Of a DNA stretch of 64,000 nucleotides, positions 44,445 to 52,798 are shown piece after piece. This stretch comes from an uncultured Poribacteria bacterium (lineage in GTDB: Bacteria; Poribacteria; WGA-4E; WGA-3G): contig OX638316.1 of the NCBI GenBank assembly GCA_951812525.1, positions 4,768,506 to 4,832,505 of the forward strand, read 5' to 3'. The notes under the pieces are model-generated. The model ran no database searches. It saw nothing but the letters and a program-made list of their open reading frames with translations, and was not told the origin of the DNA. The number at the start of each line of letters is the position of its first letter. Positions within the stretch are counted from its first letter, which is position 1. The position numbers and the translations under genes are program-made.

Positions 44445-45349
44445 GGTGGCGGGTTTGCTGCACATCGAAAACCGATCGTTAGATTGCGAGTTTCTGGGCG
44501 GGCGTGAAATCGATAAGCACACCGCATCTGATAGATACCAAAAACGTTGTTACTCCACGAACCGCCGCGCAGGCTCCGTGTTTGTCCTGTTTTAGGTCCT
44601 TGTGGGTTTTCTTGTTGACTGTGCTGATAATAATCCGGTGCGTACCAGTCAGCACACCACTCGAACACATTGCCTGCCATATCGGACAATCCGTATCCGT
44701 TAGGTGGAAAACTCCCGATAGGGGAGGTCCAGAGCCATTTGTCTTTTCCCCAGACCCCAACGGTGTTTGCATGGTTTCGAGAGGATTCGTTTCCCCAGGG
44801 ATAGTTCTGATTGACAAGCCCACCGCGTGCCGCCTTTTCCCATTCAGCTTCTGTAGGAAGCCGTTTACCTGCCCATTCGCAATACACCAGCGCATCAGCA
44901 TAAGAAACCCCTACAACAGGGTGTGTGCTGTGTTTGACTCCGATAGGAAAGGGTTCTTCTACTCCCATATATGGGGCGTGCGTCCAATACTTCGGGGGTG
45001 GATGTCCGGTTGCCGCAATAAAAGCCGCATACTGTGCGTTGGTCACCGCGGAGCGATCCATATAGAACGCCGGCAGCGATACAGTGTGCTGGGAATGCTC
45101 GGTGTGGAAAAAATCTGGAGAAAGCCTGTCATCGTTGTTAATCAAGGCGGTGGTTTGCGCTGGTGTACTTCCCATCAGATAGCTGCCTGCTGGAATCAGC
45201 ACCATCTCACTACCGTCGGTTTCATTGATGATGACGAGTGGGAGTTCAGTGAACGCTGTATTTGTAGGCATAAAAAGACAGCTGCTCAAGAAGATAAAAA
45301 TTAGAGTATTCTTGATCCATAGGTGAGTTGTTTTGTTTTTCAGATCCAT
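44441..45349 (-). CDS. Formylglycine-generating-enzyme-like (SUMF1) exported protein
   Basis: This 302-residue protein has an N-terminal hydrophobic segment with a lipobox-like LSSC, so it may be a lipoprotein. The FGE-sulfatase domain is clear: MVLIPAGSYLMGS, DRSAVTNAQYAAF, KRLPTEAEWEKAARGG, YGLSDMAGNVFEWCADWY, RSLRGGSWSNN and IGFRCAANPPP. Most bacterial relatives without the exact copper-binding cysteine pair are not sulfatase activators but work in other oxidations or bind ligands. No sulfatase gene is nearby. Confidence 0.9.
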   Translation of the reverse strand: MDLKNKTTHLWIKNTLIFIFLSSCLFMPTNTAFTELPLVIINETDGSEMVLIPAGSYLMGSTPAQTTALINNDDRLSPDFFHTEHSQHTVSLPAFYMDRSAVTNAQYAAFIAATGHPPPKYWTHAPYMGVEEPFPIGVKHSTHPVVGVSYADALVYCEWAGKRLPTEAEWEKAARGGLVNQNYPWGNESSRNHANTVGVWGKDKWLWTSPIGSFPPNGYGLSDMAGNVFEWCADWYAPDYYQHSQQENPQGPKTGQTRSLRGGSWSNNVFGIYQMRCAYRFHARPETRNLTIGFRCAANPPP

Positions 45350-45418
45350 TTTTCTTCAGCCTTTTTTGGATGTGCAGAGTGTAGCACAGAATCAGCGCAA
45401 GGTCAATTCTAATCAAAA

Positions 45419-45502
45419 CTCTTCTGTAGGACGGATTTCCCAATCCCGACGTATGCTGGTATCAGGGCTCTTCTGTAGGACGGATTTCCCAATCCCGACG
45501 TA
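45419..45502. repeat. Tandem pair of GGGAT hairpin repeats
   Basis: Two identical 35-bp units (45419-45453 and 45468-45502) carry CTCTTCTGTAGGACGGATTT then CCCAATCCCGACGTA, period 49. They are in the inverse orientation to most other copies of the family. Confidence 0.8.
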
Positions 45503-45575
45503 TTCTCGCAGATGCCCAATGTATACGTAATCCTAATATCTACCATAGTAGGCATCGGGAAATGTAACACCAAGA

Positions 45576-45603
45576 CAAATTGTGCGTTTATACGCACAAT
45601 TTG
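45576..45603. other. Perfect 12-bp-stem hairpin between divergent genes
   Basis: CAAATTGTGCGT-TTAT-ACGCACAATTTG folds into a 12-bp perfect stem. It lies 53 bp upstream of the promoter at 45656 and may be an operator or a repeat. No T-run follows. Confidence 0.5.
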
Positions 45604-45655
45604 GAGTTCCGTCGTACAGAAGAACTGAACGACCCTAAAAATGTACAAACAATCC

Positions 45656-45685
45656 TTGACAAACGCGTACAAAATAGATTATAAT
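45656..45685 (+). promoter_or_regulatory. Strong sigma-70 promoter
   Basis: Consensus TTGACA (45656-45661) and TATAAT (45680-45685) with an 18-bp spacer. It would drive the secreted-protein gene at 45721 and perhaps the two paralogues after it. Confidence 0.85.
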
Positions 45686-45720
45686 TAAGAAAGACTTTTA
45701 TGCAGAGGGAGGTAACTGCC

Positions 45721-46449
45721 GTGCGAAAAATGGTTATTTTCTGTTACCTGATAATGTCAGTTCTGCTGTTGTGTCAGGTAAGCGATGCGAAGCTGCTCGT
45801 AGCAGATGAGTTTAATGGTAAACTCAACGGTAAATATTGGAAGGGCCAAGGCGAGTCTTGGGATACGAATAACGGTCGTTTAGAAATCCATCGAGTTGGT
45901 GGAGATGGCAACGGTGCGATTGATTTTGGATATGGATTGATAGAATTTGAAGATTTCGGGCTGCGTCTCGATTTCCATCTGCTTGTTGATCCATTTCCGA
46001 GCAAAATGGAACTCCTGTTTCGTGCCAACGTAGATTACCACTTCTATCAAGTGATTATCACGCCGTCCGATGGTGCTGGTCGCCCGAATTCTGCACGCTG
46101 GTATAAGCGCGAAGGAAATGATCGGGGTACTTGGAATGAGTACCGTGAACATAGAGCGGAATTCCCAATTGAGGTTTTATCGAAAACGTGGTACACGCTG
46201 GCGTTGCTTGGGACCGGCAATACATTCCAACTCTATATCAAAGAACAAGGTCAACTTGTCTATGATAAGGTTTATGAATGGACGGATCCGAAAAACCTCC
46301 ATCCTAAAGGGGTTCTTGGGATTCACACGAATCAACTTCAACACTACTACATTGACAACCTTTTCCTTTATGATAACCCGCGCGAGGTTAACCTCGCCGT
46401 TGAACCTGAAGGCAAACTTGCTCTAACATGGGCTAGTCTTAAGCAGTAA
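45721..46449 (+). CDS. Secreted LamG/DUF1080-like protein with WASLK tail
   Basis: This 242-residue protein has a signal peptide (MVIFCYLIMSVLLLCQVSDA) and a jelly-roll domain: VADEFNGKLNGKYWKGQGES, WDTNNGRLEIHRVGG, FGLRLDFHLLVDPF and YYIDNLFLYDN. Related domains bind or cleave carbohydrate. It ends VEPEGKLALTWASLKQ, matching the tail of the protein inside the T2SS operon. GTG 45721 is eight bases after GGGAGG; ATG 45700 would place that site within the gene, and ATG 45730 is also possible. The catalytic status is unclear. Confidence 0.8.
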   Translation: MRKMVIFCYLIMSVLLLCQVSDAKLLVADEFNGKLNGKYWKGQGESWDTNNGRLEIHRVGGDGNGAIDFGYGLIEFEDFGLRLDFHLLVDPFPSKMELLFRANVDYHFYQVIITPSDGAGRPNSARWYKREGNDRGTWNEYREHRAEFPIEVLSKTWYTLALLGTGNTFQLYIKEQGQLVYDKVYEWTDPKNLHPKGVLGIHTNQLQHYYIDNLFLYDNPREVNLAVEPEGKLALTWASLKQ

Positions 46450-46569
46450 ATGCTCAATTTTCAAGGAAACTTGCGATGTGTTAGACGAAGAGCACACTTC
46501 AATCAGAAGTAGATGCACACAAAATAGGACAAACGTAAAATCAGTTACCCCAAAGGAGGCTTGATCGTT

Positions 46570-47442
46570 ATGAAACAGTTTTTCCTAATATCGGCACTCA
46601 GTTTATCGCTTTTCGCGCTCGCATTGACGAGTGCGTTCGCAGCAGATCTGGCAATCTATTCGGGTCCGACGAACTCGGGTTGGATTTCACAAGACGCTGC
46701 CATCGCGAACGCTGAAACGATTATGGACGATGATCAGATGCAAGCGATTTTCGAGAGTATTGAAAACTACGGAGATGGTGATGAAGTCGGTTCCGATTCA
46801 CCTTTAGGTCAATGGATGATAGCACACACGGGAAACGGACAGCAGGATGTCTTTATTGCTGCGTCTGGTACCGCCCCAAGTGCGGTCTATCAATTCCCGA
46901 ACGTAGATCCGGACGGCTCCAACATTGAGAATTTCATTGAGGACGGGAACGTTTTTATTAACGTTGCCGACTGGCTCTTGTATATGAGTTACGAAGGCGG
47001 GAGCCGGAGTGCTGATAATGGTGCCGCTGGGGCTGCGAACGTTTTTGACATCGATGGTCTTAGCTTCGGCAACCGAGGTGGTCCACAGGTTCCAACGGAC
47101 ACTGGTCAGGCATACATTCCATCGCTGGAAGAGTTTCAATCCGATAGGCCTTGGCACCTTGAGCAGTTTGATGGCACAGATTGGGAAGTTACCCCTTTCG
47201 CTACCTCAGGCGACGATCCGAACACCGCTGATCCAGCCGTTGCTGTTAATACAACATACGGCGGCGTTATCGCCGCAATGTGGCAAAAAGCACAGCCTGA
47301 CTGGGACGGCGACGACCCGCGGGCAAGTGGTGTCATAGAATTTATCGCCAACTGGCTCACGGAAAACGGAGACATCGCAACTCCTGTAGAAGCCCAGGAC
47401 AAGGCAGCAACAACCTGGGGCAGAATTAAATCTGGTCGATAG
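46570..47442 (+). CDS. Secreted protein of unknown function with WGRIK tail, paralogue 1
   Basis: This 290-residue protein has a signal peptide (LISALSLSLFALALTSAFAA) and begins DLAIYSGPTNSGWIS. It shares most of its sequence with the next gene: IENYGDGDE, IAHTGNGQQDVFI, GNVFINVADWLLYMSYEGG, NGAAGAANVFDI, RPWHLEQFDGTDW and IAAMWQK. It ends VEAQDKAATTWGRIKSGR. AAAGGAGG lies 11 bases before ATG 46570. I do not recognise the fold; the alternating hydrophobic strands and VADW region weakly recall amidotransferase-like (ThuA) folds. It probably acts in the periplasm or outside. Confidence 0.8.
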   Translation: MKQFFLISALSLSLFALALTSAFAADLAIYSGPTNSGWISQDAAIANAETIMDDDQMQAIFESIENYGDGDEVGSDSPLGQWMIAHTGNGQQDVFIAASGTAPSAVYQFPNVDPDGSNIENFIEDGNVFINVADWLLYMSYEGGSRSADNGAAGAANVFDIDGLSFGNRGGPQVPTDTGQAYIPSLEEFQSDRPWHLEQFDGTDWEVTPFATSGDDPNTADPAVAVNTTYGGVIAAMWQKAQPDWDGDDPRASGVIEFIANWLTENGDIATPVEAQDKAATTWGRIKSGR

Positions 47443-47462
47443 TTGTTTTTCAATCAAACCGT

Positions 47463-47486
47463 GGGTGGCGCGCGAACGCGCCACCC
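47463..47486 (+). terminator. Strong hairpin between paralogues
   Basis: GGGTGGCGCG-CGAA-CGCGCCACCC has a 10-bp GC-rich stem and a CGAA tetraloop, 21 bp after the first stop codon. No T-run follows, so it may instead protect or attenuate the shared mRNA. Confidence 0.6.
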
Positions 47487-47538
47487 CCATAACGATTAAT
47501 TCACATTGATGGCAATCCAAAAGGAGGCATTGCAAATC

Positions 47539-48405
47539 ATGAAAATCTATGTAGGTATAGCCCTCTTTGCTCTTTTGAGCTGCGTGGCTACAGTTTCAGC
47601 AAACGATTTGGCATTCTACTCAGGACCCACCAATCCGGGTTGGATTTCTGACGGTGCAGTCGCCGAAAATGTCAAAGCGATTAGCAATGACCCGGGGGTC
47701 AAAGCCCTGTTTAACAGCATTGAAAATTTTGGTGACGGCGACGAAGAAGGCGACAATTCACCCCTCGCCCAATGGTGTGTTGATCACACAGGTAACGGTC
47801 AACAAGACGTTATTATCCTTGCTTGTGGCACCTCACCGAGTGCACTTTATCCGTTCCCAAACAAAAAGCCCGATGGCTCTAATGTAGAGAACTTCATTGA
47901 GGAAGGTAATGTCGTCATTAACGTGGCAGACTGGATCTTCTACATGAGCTACGAAGGTGGCGTTCGGAGCCCAGATAACGGTGCAGCGGGTGCTGCGAAT
48001 GTTTTTGATATTCCCGGGTTAAGTTTCGGCGACCGGGGTGCTAACTTTGAAGCAACTGCTCTCGGAAAAAAGGTTATTCCTTCGTTCAAGCCCTATAAAT
48101 CCACACGTCCGTGGCATCTGGAACAGTTCGATGGTTCGGATTGGGATGTTGTCGTTTTCGCCGAAGCAGATAAGAATACCGCAGACCCAGCAGTCGCAGT
48201 CAGCAAGACACCCGGTGGAGATGGTACTGGGATGATTGCAGCAATGTGGCAGAAGAATGCCCCTATCTGGGCTGATAAACCAGATATCCGAGGTGTTGGC
48301 GTTGCTGAATTCATCAACAACTGGCTTGCAGTAGAAGGATCGTTTGACGTTGAAGCGAAGAATAAAGCAGCGACAACCTGGGGAGCAATCAAGCAGGGTC
48401 GCTAA
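47539..48405 (+). CDS. Secreted protein of unknown function with WGAIK tail, paralogue 2
   Basis: This 288-residue tandem duplicate of the previous gene starts MKIYVGIALFALLSCVATVS, then NDLAFYSGPTNPGWIS. Conserved blocks match throughout, with an extra cysteine-containing pair (WCVDHTGNGQQ, LACGTSPSALYPF). It ends VEAKNKAATTWGAIKQGR. AAAGGAGG precedes ATG 47539 by 11 bases, the same spacing as in paralogue 1. ATG 47509 would put the ribosome site inside the gene. Confidence 0.8.
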   Translation: MKIYVGIALFALLSCVATVSANDLAFYSGPTNPGWISDGAVAENVKAISNDPGVKALFNSIENFGDGDEEGDNSPLAQWCVDHTGNGQQDVIILACGTSPSALYPFPNKKPDGSNVENFIEEGNVVINVADWIFYMSYEGGVRSPDNGAAGAANVFDIPGLSFGDRGANFEATALGKKVIPSFKPYKSTRPWHLEQFDGSDWDVVVFAEADKNTADPAVAVSKTPGGDGTGMIAAMWQKNAPIWADKPDIRGVGVAEFINNWLAVEGSFDVEAKNKAATTWGAIKQGR

Positions 48406-48462
48406 TTTCGCACGCTTTCTTATCCAGACAACATCACGTTGTTTTGGACATCTTCTATAGGG

Positions 48463-48506
48463 AAATGCCGCTGTATCACCTAAGTTATGCAGCGGCATTT
48501 TCTTTT
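48463..48506. terminator. Bidirectional terminator
   Basis: AAATGCCGCTG and CAGCGGCATTT pair over a 16-base loop, followed by TTCTTTTCTT on the + side and preceded by A/G-rich sequence on the other. It lies between convergent genes. Confidence 0.8.
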
Positions 48507-48542
48507 CTTCCCTTTTGCCAATCTCTTTTAACAGAAGCCACG

Positions 48543-49523
48543 CTATTTGGTTGACGTAACTTTCATTTTGCTCCACGTCGTTGTTAATAAGTGCGGTTGC
48601 GGTGAAACAGGCAAAGCAAATGCTGGGTCAAACCAGTCCCCCACATAATGCCAAAATCCTGGAGGCGTGAGTTGTACGGGTTCGCCGTCGTCCAAAGAGA
48701 CTTTGAACATTTGTAAGTTATTGTCATCATCAAAAGCGTGGTAAAGGAGTGTGTCGGCGGAGGGAGACCAACTCGGTTCCACAGCGCGACCGACGGTTTT
48801 GTCAAGTATCTGTCGAACGCCTGTACCATCACGATTAACAATATAAATGGTTTCTGCGTCCATATCTCCGATGTCTCTGCTCCAAGAAAACGCGAGTTTG
48901 TCTCCTCTTGGTGCCCATGCTACATGCCGTACCCAGTCAGGTGCCTTAGGCGGAAAAAAGAACTTGTGATTGCGCGTCCGCACGTCGAGGATACTAATAC
49001 GCTTCGGATCTCGTGTTCCCCCCTCAATAAAGGCTATCTCCGTCCCGTCCGGCGACCACGAAGGTTGACTCCCGATTATCACGCGCGCCTCCTTTTTCCC
49101 ATCTATTGGCGCGATATAGATATAATTTATTCCTTGCTCCCAGCGGGTGTAAACAATCTGTTTCCCATCGGGCGACCATACTGCGGATCTCCTATCCCTC
49201 GATTTGGCGAAAATTCGCCGCACATTAGAACCGTCGGCATCCATCAGATACAGATCCCAACTGAGTGGAACTCGATCTCTATCTGATTCAAAAAGAATCT
49301 GTTCGCCAGTCGGCGACCATCTGGGACCGACATCCATTGCGGGGTGATGGGTGATTCTCTCCATTCCACTGCCGTCGGGGTTTATCAGGTAAATATCCCG
49401 ATTCTTATTGCGTGCTGTCATGAACGCTATTTTAGCAGTTGTAGGTGCTTGTGCGAAAATCGGATAAATGTTGACGTAGAACAGCATCAGACAAAGAATA
49501 CAAAGAATGTGTGGGCGTTTCAT
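48543..49523 (-). CDS. Secreted TolB-like (PD40) beta-propeller with WSKMK tail
   Basis: This 326-residue protein has a signal peptide (ILCILCLMLFYVNIYPIFAQ) and about six PD40 repeats of the pattern P-x-W-S-P-D-G-x-x-I-x-[FY], for example GPRWSPTGEQILFESDRDRV and SAVWSPDGKQIVYTRWEQG. It ends PHLLTTTWSKMKVTSTK, a looser fifth member of the tail family. TolB-like propellers bind proteins or glycans. No tol/pal genes are present, so it is not TolB itself. GGGAGAA precedes the ATG. Confidence 0.85.
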   Translation of the reverse strand: MKRPHILCILCLMLFYVNIYPIFAQAPTTAKIAFMTARNKNRDIYLINPDGSGMERITHHPAMDVGPRWSPTGEQILFESDRDRVPLSWDLYLMDADGSNVRRIFAKSRDRRSAVWSPDGKQIVYTRWEQGINYIYIAPIDGKKEARVIIGSQPSWSPDGTEIAFIEGGTRDPKRISILDVRTRNHKFFFPPKAPDWVRHVAWAPRGDKLAFSWSRDIGDMDAETIYIVNRDGTGVRQILDKTVGRAVEPSWSPSADTLLYHAFDDDNNLQMFKVSLDDGEPVQLTPPGFWHYVGDWFDPAFALPVSPQPHLLTTTWSKMKVTSTK

Positions 49524-49611
49524 AATTAGATTCTCCCAAGTTTCTAACGAAAACTAGTATGCTTAAGATTCCCTTTCACTTAATCTAATTTGCGGGTGCT
49601 TAAATCTGATA

Positions 49612-50298
49612 TTAGCGGATTTGGCTATAAAGCCTTGCGAGTTTTTCTGGTGAGACACCAAGGAAGTAAAGCAAGGTAATCAACCAGTTGTTGAGCGTTG
49701 TTCGGACAATTCCGCTTGCTTCCCAACGTCGCGATGAGATATGGATATATGGCGTTAGTAGCGTTGTCTTGCCGAGTCGCCGCAGGCATTTTGAAAACTC
49801 CATTTCCTCCAGAATTGGGACATCAGGAAAACCGCCGATTTTCTCGAAATTCATCCGTGTGAGGAAGATACCGCTATCACCATAAAATACCTTTAGGTGT
49901 CTGCCTCGAAAATTCCCTGCTATCTCAATCAGACGATATAGGACACTCTCACCATCAATTTTCTGACGAAACCCACCACCGACGGACCCTACAGATATTG
50001 CTGTTGCTACCGCTGTTAGTGCTCCCTTCTCAAGCCAGATATCTGCATGCAGGAAGATTAGGATGTCGCCTGTCGCTACTGCGGCACCAGCGTTTAACTG
50101 CTTTGCCCTGCCACGCTCGGATATAACCACCTTCCCGTATTTTTCTGCGATCCGAACGGAGTTATCAGTGCTTCCACCGTCCACGACGATAAGCTCGTGG
50201 GTTCCGAGTTCCGGTTGAAGTTGCGAAAGTGTTTTCTCCAGAACCTTCGCCTCATTCAGAATCGGAATGATAATTGAGATCTTTTGTGGCGTTTCCAT
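49612..50298 (-). CDS. Family 2 glycosyltransferase, TIGR04283-like
   Basis: This 228-residue GT-A glycosyltransferase has the nucleotide-binding ISIIIPILNEAKVLEKTL and VVDGGSTDNS, RAKQLNAGAAVATGDILIFL, then HAD as the metal-binding DxD-like site, and FRQKIDG. The compact length and LEEMEFSKCLRRLG match the TIGR04283 family. It begins six bases after the stop of the squalene-cyclase-like gene, so the two form an operon. A job glycosylating a triterpenoid or membrane lipid is an attractive inference. Confidence 0.88.
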   Translation of the reverse strand: METPQKISIIIPILNEAKVLEKTLSQLQPELGTHELIVVDGGSTDNSVRIAEKYGKVVISERGRAKQLNAGAAVATGDILIFLHADIWLEKGALTAVATAISVGSVGGGFRQKIDGESVLYRLIEIAGNFRGRHLKVFYGDSGIFLTRMNFEKIGGFPDVPILEEMEFSKCLRRLGKTTLLTPYIHISSRRWEASGIVRTTLNNWLITLLYFLGVSPEKLARLYSQIR

Positions 50299-50304
50299 GC
50301 GGAA

Positions 50305-52044
50305 CTAAGGCGGCGTTTGCAAAAACTGATTCAGAGCCAGGACGGGAAAAACAGACGCATAAATCGGATCGGCGTACCCACCGATAATCTCCCAATAAAT
50401 ACCGACACATTGCTCATGCCATGAACCGTTTTCCTGCTGATGCTTGAGCAGAAAAGCTATACCGTCTTGAGCTGCACTGTTTTCCGGGGCAGCCAGCAGA
50501 AGGGCATAGGTGCTCCACGCTGTCTGCTCCACTGTGCTTTCAGTTGGACTTCCGAACATATCCTCGCCCCAACCACCGTCAGCGTTTTGACTACGTTCTA
50601 ACCACTCAACACCACGCTGGATTTCGGGGACATCTCCCAGTCCAACTTTTACGAGAGCGATGATGGCACATGCGGTTCCATAAGTATCTTTCGCCAACCA
50701 GAGATCTCGCCAGTACCCCTCCCGGTTAATTTGTCTACGAAGCCAATCGATGCCACGATTCATCTCGCGCTGCATATCAGGTTTATCTGCAATATCGCTT
50801 CGACCTAATTCAAATAGTGCTTCAATTGCATGTGCTGTGATGCTGACACACCCAACATCTCCCTGTCCGGGTTGATATGTACTCCAACCACCATCTCGAC
50901 TTTGCTGTGTCTTTAGCCAGGCAACTCCTCGGTGAACAGAATTATCTAAAGCATTTCGGTCAGACGGTGTACTCACATTGAGAGAACGGATAAGGGCAAG
51001 TGTACCGAGTGCGGTATCGTCTGCATCGCTTGGAAGTGTGCTGTCGTCCAACCCTGAAAATGCCCAACCACCGTCCGAATTTTGGTGTTTGACGAGCCAC
51101 TGCGCTGCACGTTGTACTTTATCCGGCAGCTCAAGGTTCAACGGCACGGCACCATTGTCTTCAGCATACACGTCCGTTAGAGCCATGACACTCAACGCGG
51201 TATCCCAAACGTTTAGGTTCAATGCCTCTCTGCATCCACCGTCAGGATTTCTCGTGGTGCGAAGCCAAGCGATACCGCGCTCTATAAATGCGGCGGTATC
51301 TTCATCTGGCTTCCACTTCTTCTGTAATTCGATGAGTGCCAAAACGGAGAGGGCTGTGATATAGTTTACCCGAAACCAACTACCATCACTGAGAACATGT
51401 GATTTCAACCATGAAACCAGCGATTCGATCATTTCAGGTCGTCTGGCTGTATTTAGTTCAATTAGAATGAAAACGGGGACAAGTGTATGCTGTTCAGCAA
51501 TGAAAAACGTCTCGAACATCGGCGTATTGAACAGTGCCACAGGAGGCAAACGATGCCGTGGTGGTTTTAACCGACTGCCAAGCACAGGAATCTTTGTCAA
51601 TTGTCTTGCGAGTTTCATGATCGGCAGCGCGTTTTCTGAGAGCGTAAGTTCATTCCAATCGAACTGATCAAAAGCAGCGTAGGCTAATTTCACCAGTGCA
51701 AGGTGCGGTGGGAATTCCGGGACGGATGCCAACAGGTTTTGGAGGGACGGATCGGGCGATTGGAGATGAATCTGCTCCAGCATTAATCGGACAAACCGGG
51801 TCGCTTCGGCGTTCGATATGTTTGCGGTATCCAATCCCCATCCGCCATCTTCGTTCTGATTGGCAACGAACCACTCTGTAAGATTCGGATCTGGTGTTTC
51901 ACCTTGTGCAAACTCGATCCATGCATACGCGCAAGTTGGAAACGTATTTGAGGAGAGTTGTCCTTCAAAACCGCCATCTTGGCGTCGTTGTGTGAGCAAA
52001 AAAGTAGTGCCGCGTGTTAGAGCTGATTTAGCCTGTTTTTTCAT
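50305..52044 (-). CDS. Squalene-hopene-cyclase-like terpene cyclase
   Basis: This 579-residue protein has about seven QW-type motifs (QRRQDGGFEG, QNEDGGWG, RNPDGGCRE, QNSDGGWAF, QSRDGGWS, INREGYWRD, QNADGGWGED) of an alpha-alpha barrel. The acid motif of class II cyclases is present as SDADDTALG, which fits the DxDD proton donor of squalene-hopene cyclases. It is shorter than typical SHC (about 630-720), lacking much of the C-terminal region, so squalene may not be the substrate. Without an N-terminal signal it would act at the inner membrane. GAGAAG precedes ATG 52044. Confidence 0.82.
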   Translation of the reverse strand: MKKQAKSALTRGTTFLLTQRRQDGGFEGQLSSNTFPTCAYAWIEFAQGETPDPNLTEWFVANQNEDGGWGLDTANISNAEATRFVRLMLEQIHLQSPDPSLQNLLASVPEFPPHLALVKLAYAAFDQFDWNELTLSENALPIMKLARQLTKIPVLGSRLKPPRHRLPPVALFNTPMFETFFIAEQHTLVPVFILIELNTARRPEMIESLVSWLKSHVLSDGSWFRVNYITALSVLALIELQKKWKPDEDTAAFIERGIAWLRTTRNPDGGCREALNLNVWDTALSVMALTDVYAEDNGAVPLNLELPDKVQRAAQWLVKHQNSDGGWAFSGLDDSTLPSDADDTALGTLALIRSLNVSTPSDRNALDNSVHRGVAWLKTQQSRDGGWSTYQPGQGDVGCVSITAHAIEALFELGRSDIADKPDMQREMNRGIDWLRRQINREGYWRDLWLAKDTYGTACAIIALVKVGLGDVPEIQRGVEWLERSQNADGGWGEDMFGSPTESTVEQTAWSTYALLLAAPENSAAQDGIAFLLKHQQENGSWHEQCVGIYWEIIGGYADPIYASVFPVLALNQFLQTPP

Positions 52045-52168
52045 AACTTCTCACAGAAGGTTTGGAAACGCGCACGTCCATTTTGTTAGATTCATGCTCT
52101 GTTCCGCCTGTAACCAGAGATTTGATACATAGTTTAGCGTGAGTTCGATAATAAAAATGCCCTGTAAA

Positions 52169-52275
52169 CGTAGGTTGGGTTGAGCGGTAAATGACACGTA
52201 TCCCTCGCGTTTATAGACAGAATATTCTTCTCCGATGATTCGTGTGTATAGATAAATGTAGCGACACCCAACGTC
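52169..52275. repeat. ~105-bp dispersed element, copy 2 (inverted)
   Basis: It starts CGTAGGTTGGGTTGAGCGG and ends GCGACACCCAACGTC, the reverse arrangement of the element at 1051. The rest of the 754-bp gap (52045-52798) holds the 20-bp repeat and a promoter; I see no gene. Confidence 0.6.
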
Positions 52276-52559
52276 CCAAACCGTTCAATCCCCGAATGTC
52301 TTATGCGGATTTGGCATTGATTTGCTACGTGCTTATCTCAAACTCACGTTAGTTTAGCATGAAAGTACTGTAAACGTCAAATTCTTTGCTCGGAATTAGG
52401 ATCATTCAGTTTTCCAATAATTTATATCCGGACGCCCGGATTTAGTCTGGGAATAGACGAAATCCATTCCTTGTATTACATTCTTGTTCGGGACAGAGCG
52501 CGTAACTCGGATAAATTCGGGCATCCATCAACAGGAATCCTTTACATAAGTAAACTTAT

Positions 52560-52579
52560 TTCTTAAAACTAAATGACCC
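52560..52579 (+). repeat. 20-bp exact repeat, copy 2
   Basis: TTCTTAAAACTAAATGACCC is identical to 9273-9292. Confidence 0.5.
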
Positions 52580-52600
52580 TAGCTGCAGATAGATTCCAAA

Positions 52601-52630
52601 TTGACTGCAACTGGTAAAATATGTTATAAT
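52601..52630 (+). promoter_or_regulatory. Sigma-70 promoter of the TonB-dependent receptor
   Basis: TTGACT (52601-52606), 18 bp, TATAAT (52625-52630). It leaves a leader of about 160 bases before ATG 52799. I saw no clear riboswitch in the leader. Confidence 0.8.
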
Positions 52631-52798
52631 TGCTCTACAAAATCAGGCATACCACAGCAAATCTACAATCAACAATACATACTGAATAGGCAAGGTAAAA
52701 ACCTACGCCAACAAGGAGGCGACGTTCACGACGCTACAGCTTACTGAAAGGTCTGTATATCTTTATATTTTCCTATAATAAATGCTGAGAGGGATAGG

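Noticed and set aside
44504-45304. 266-codon + strand frame over the FGE-like gene
   Set aside because: The minus-strand gene has all FGE motifs in order; the opposite frame has no recognisable motif.
52640-52798. Cobalamin-type riboswitch in the TonB receptor leader
   Set aside because: The leader is ~160 bases and I could not find the conserved cobalamin box (GCCACTG-like) or a convincing fold.
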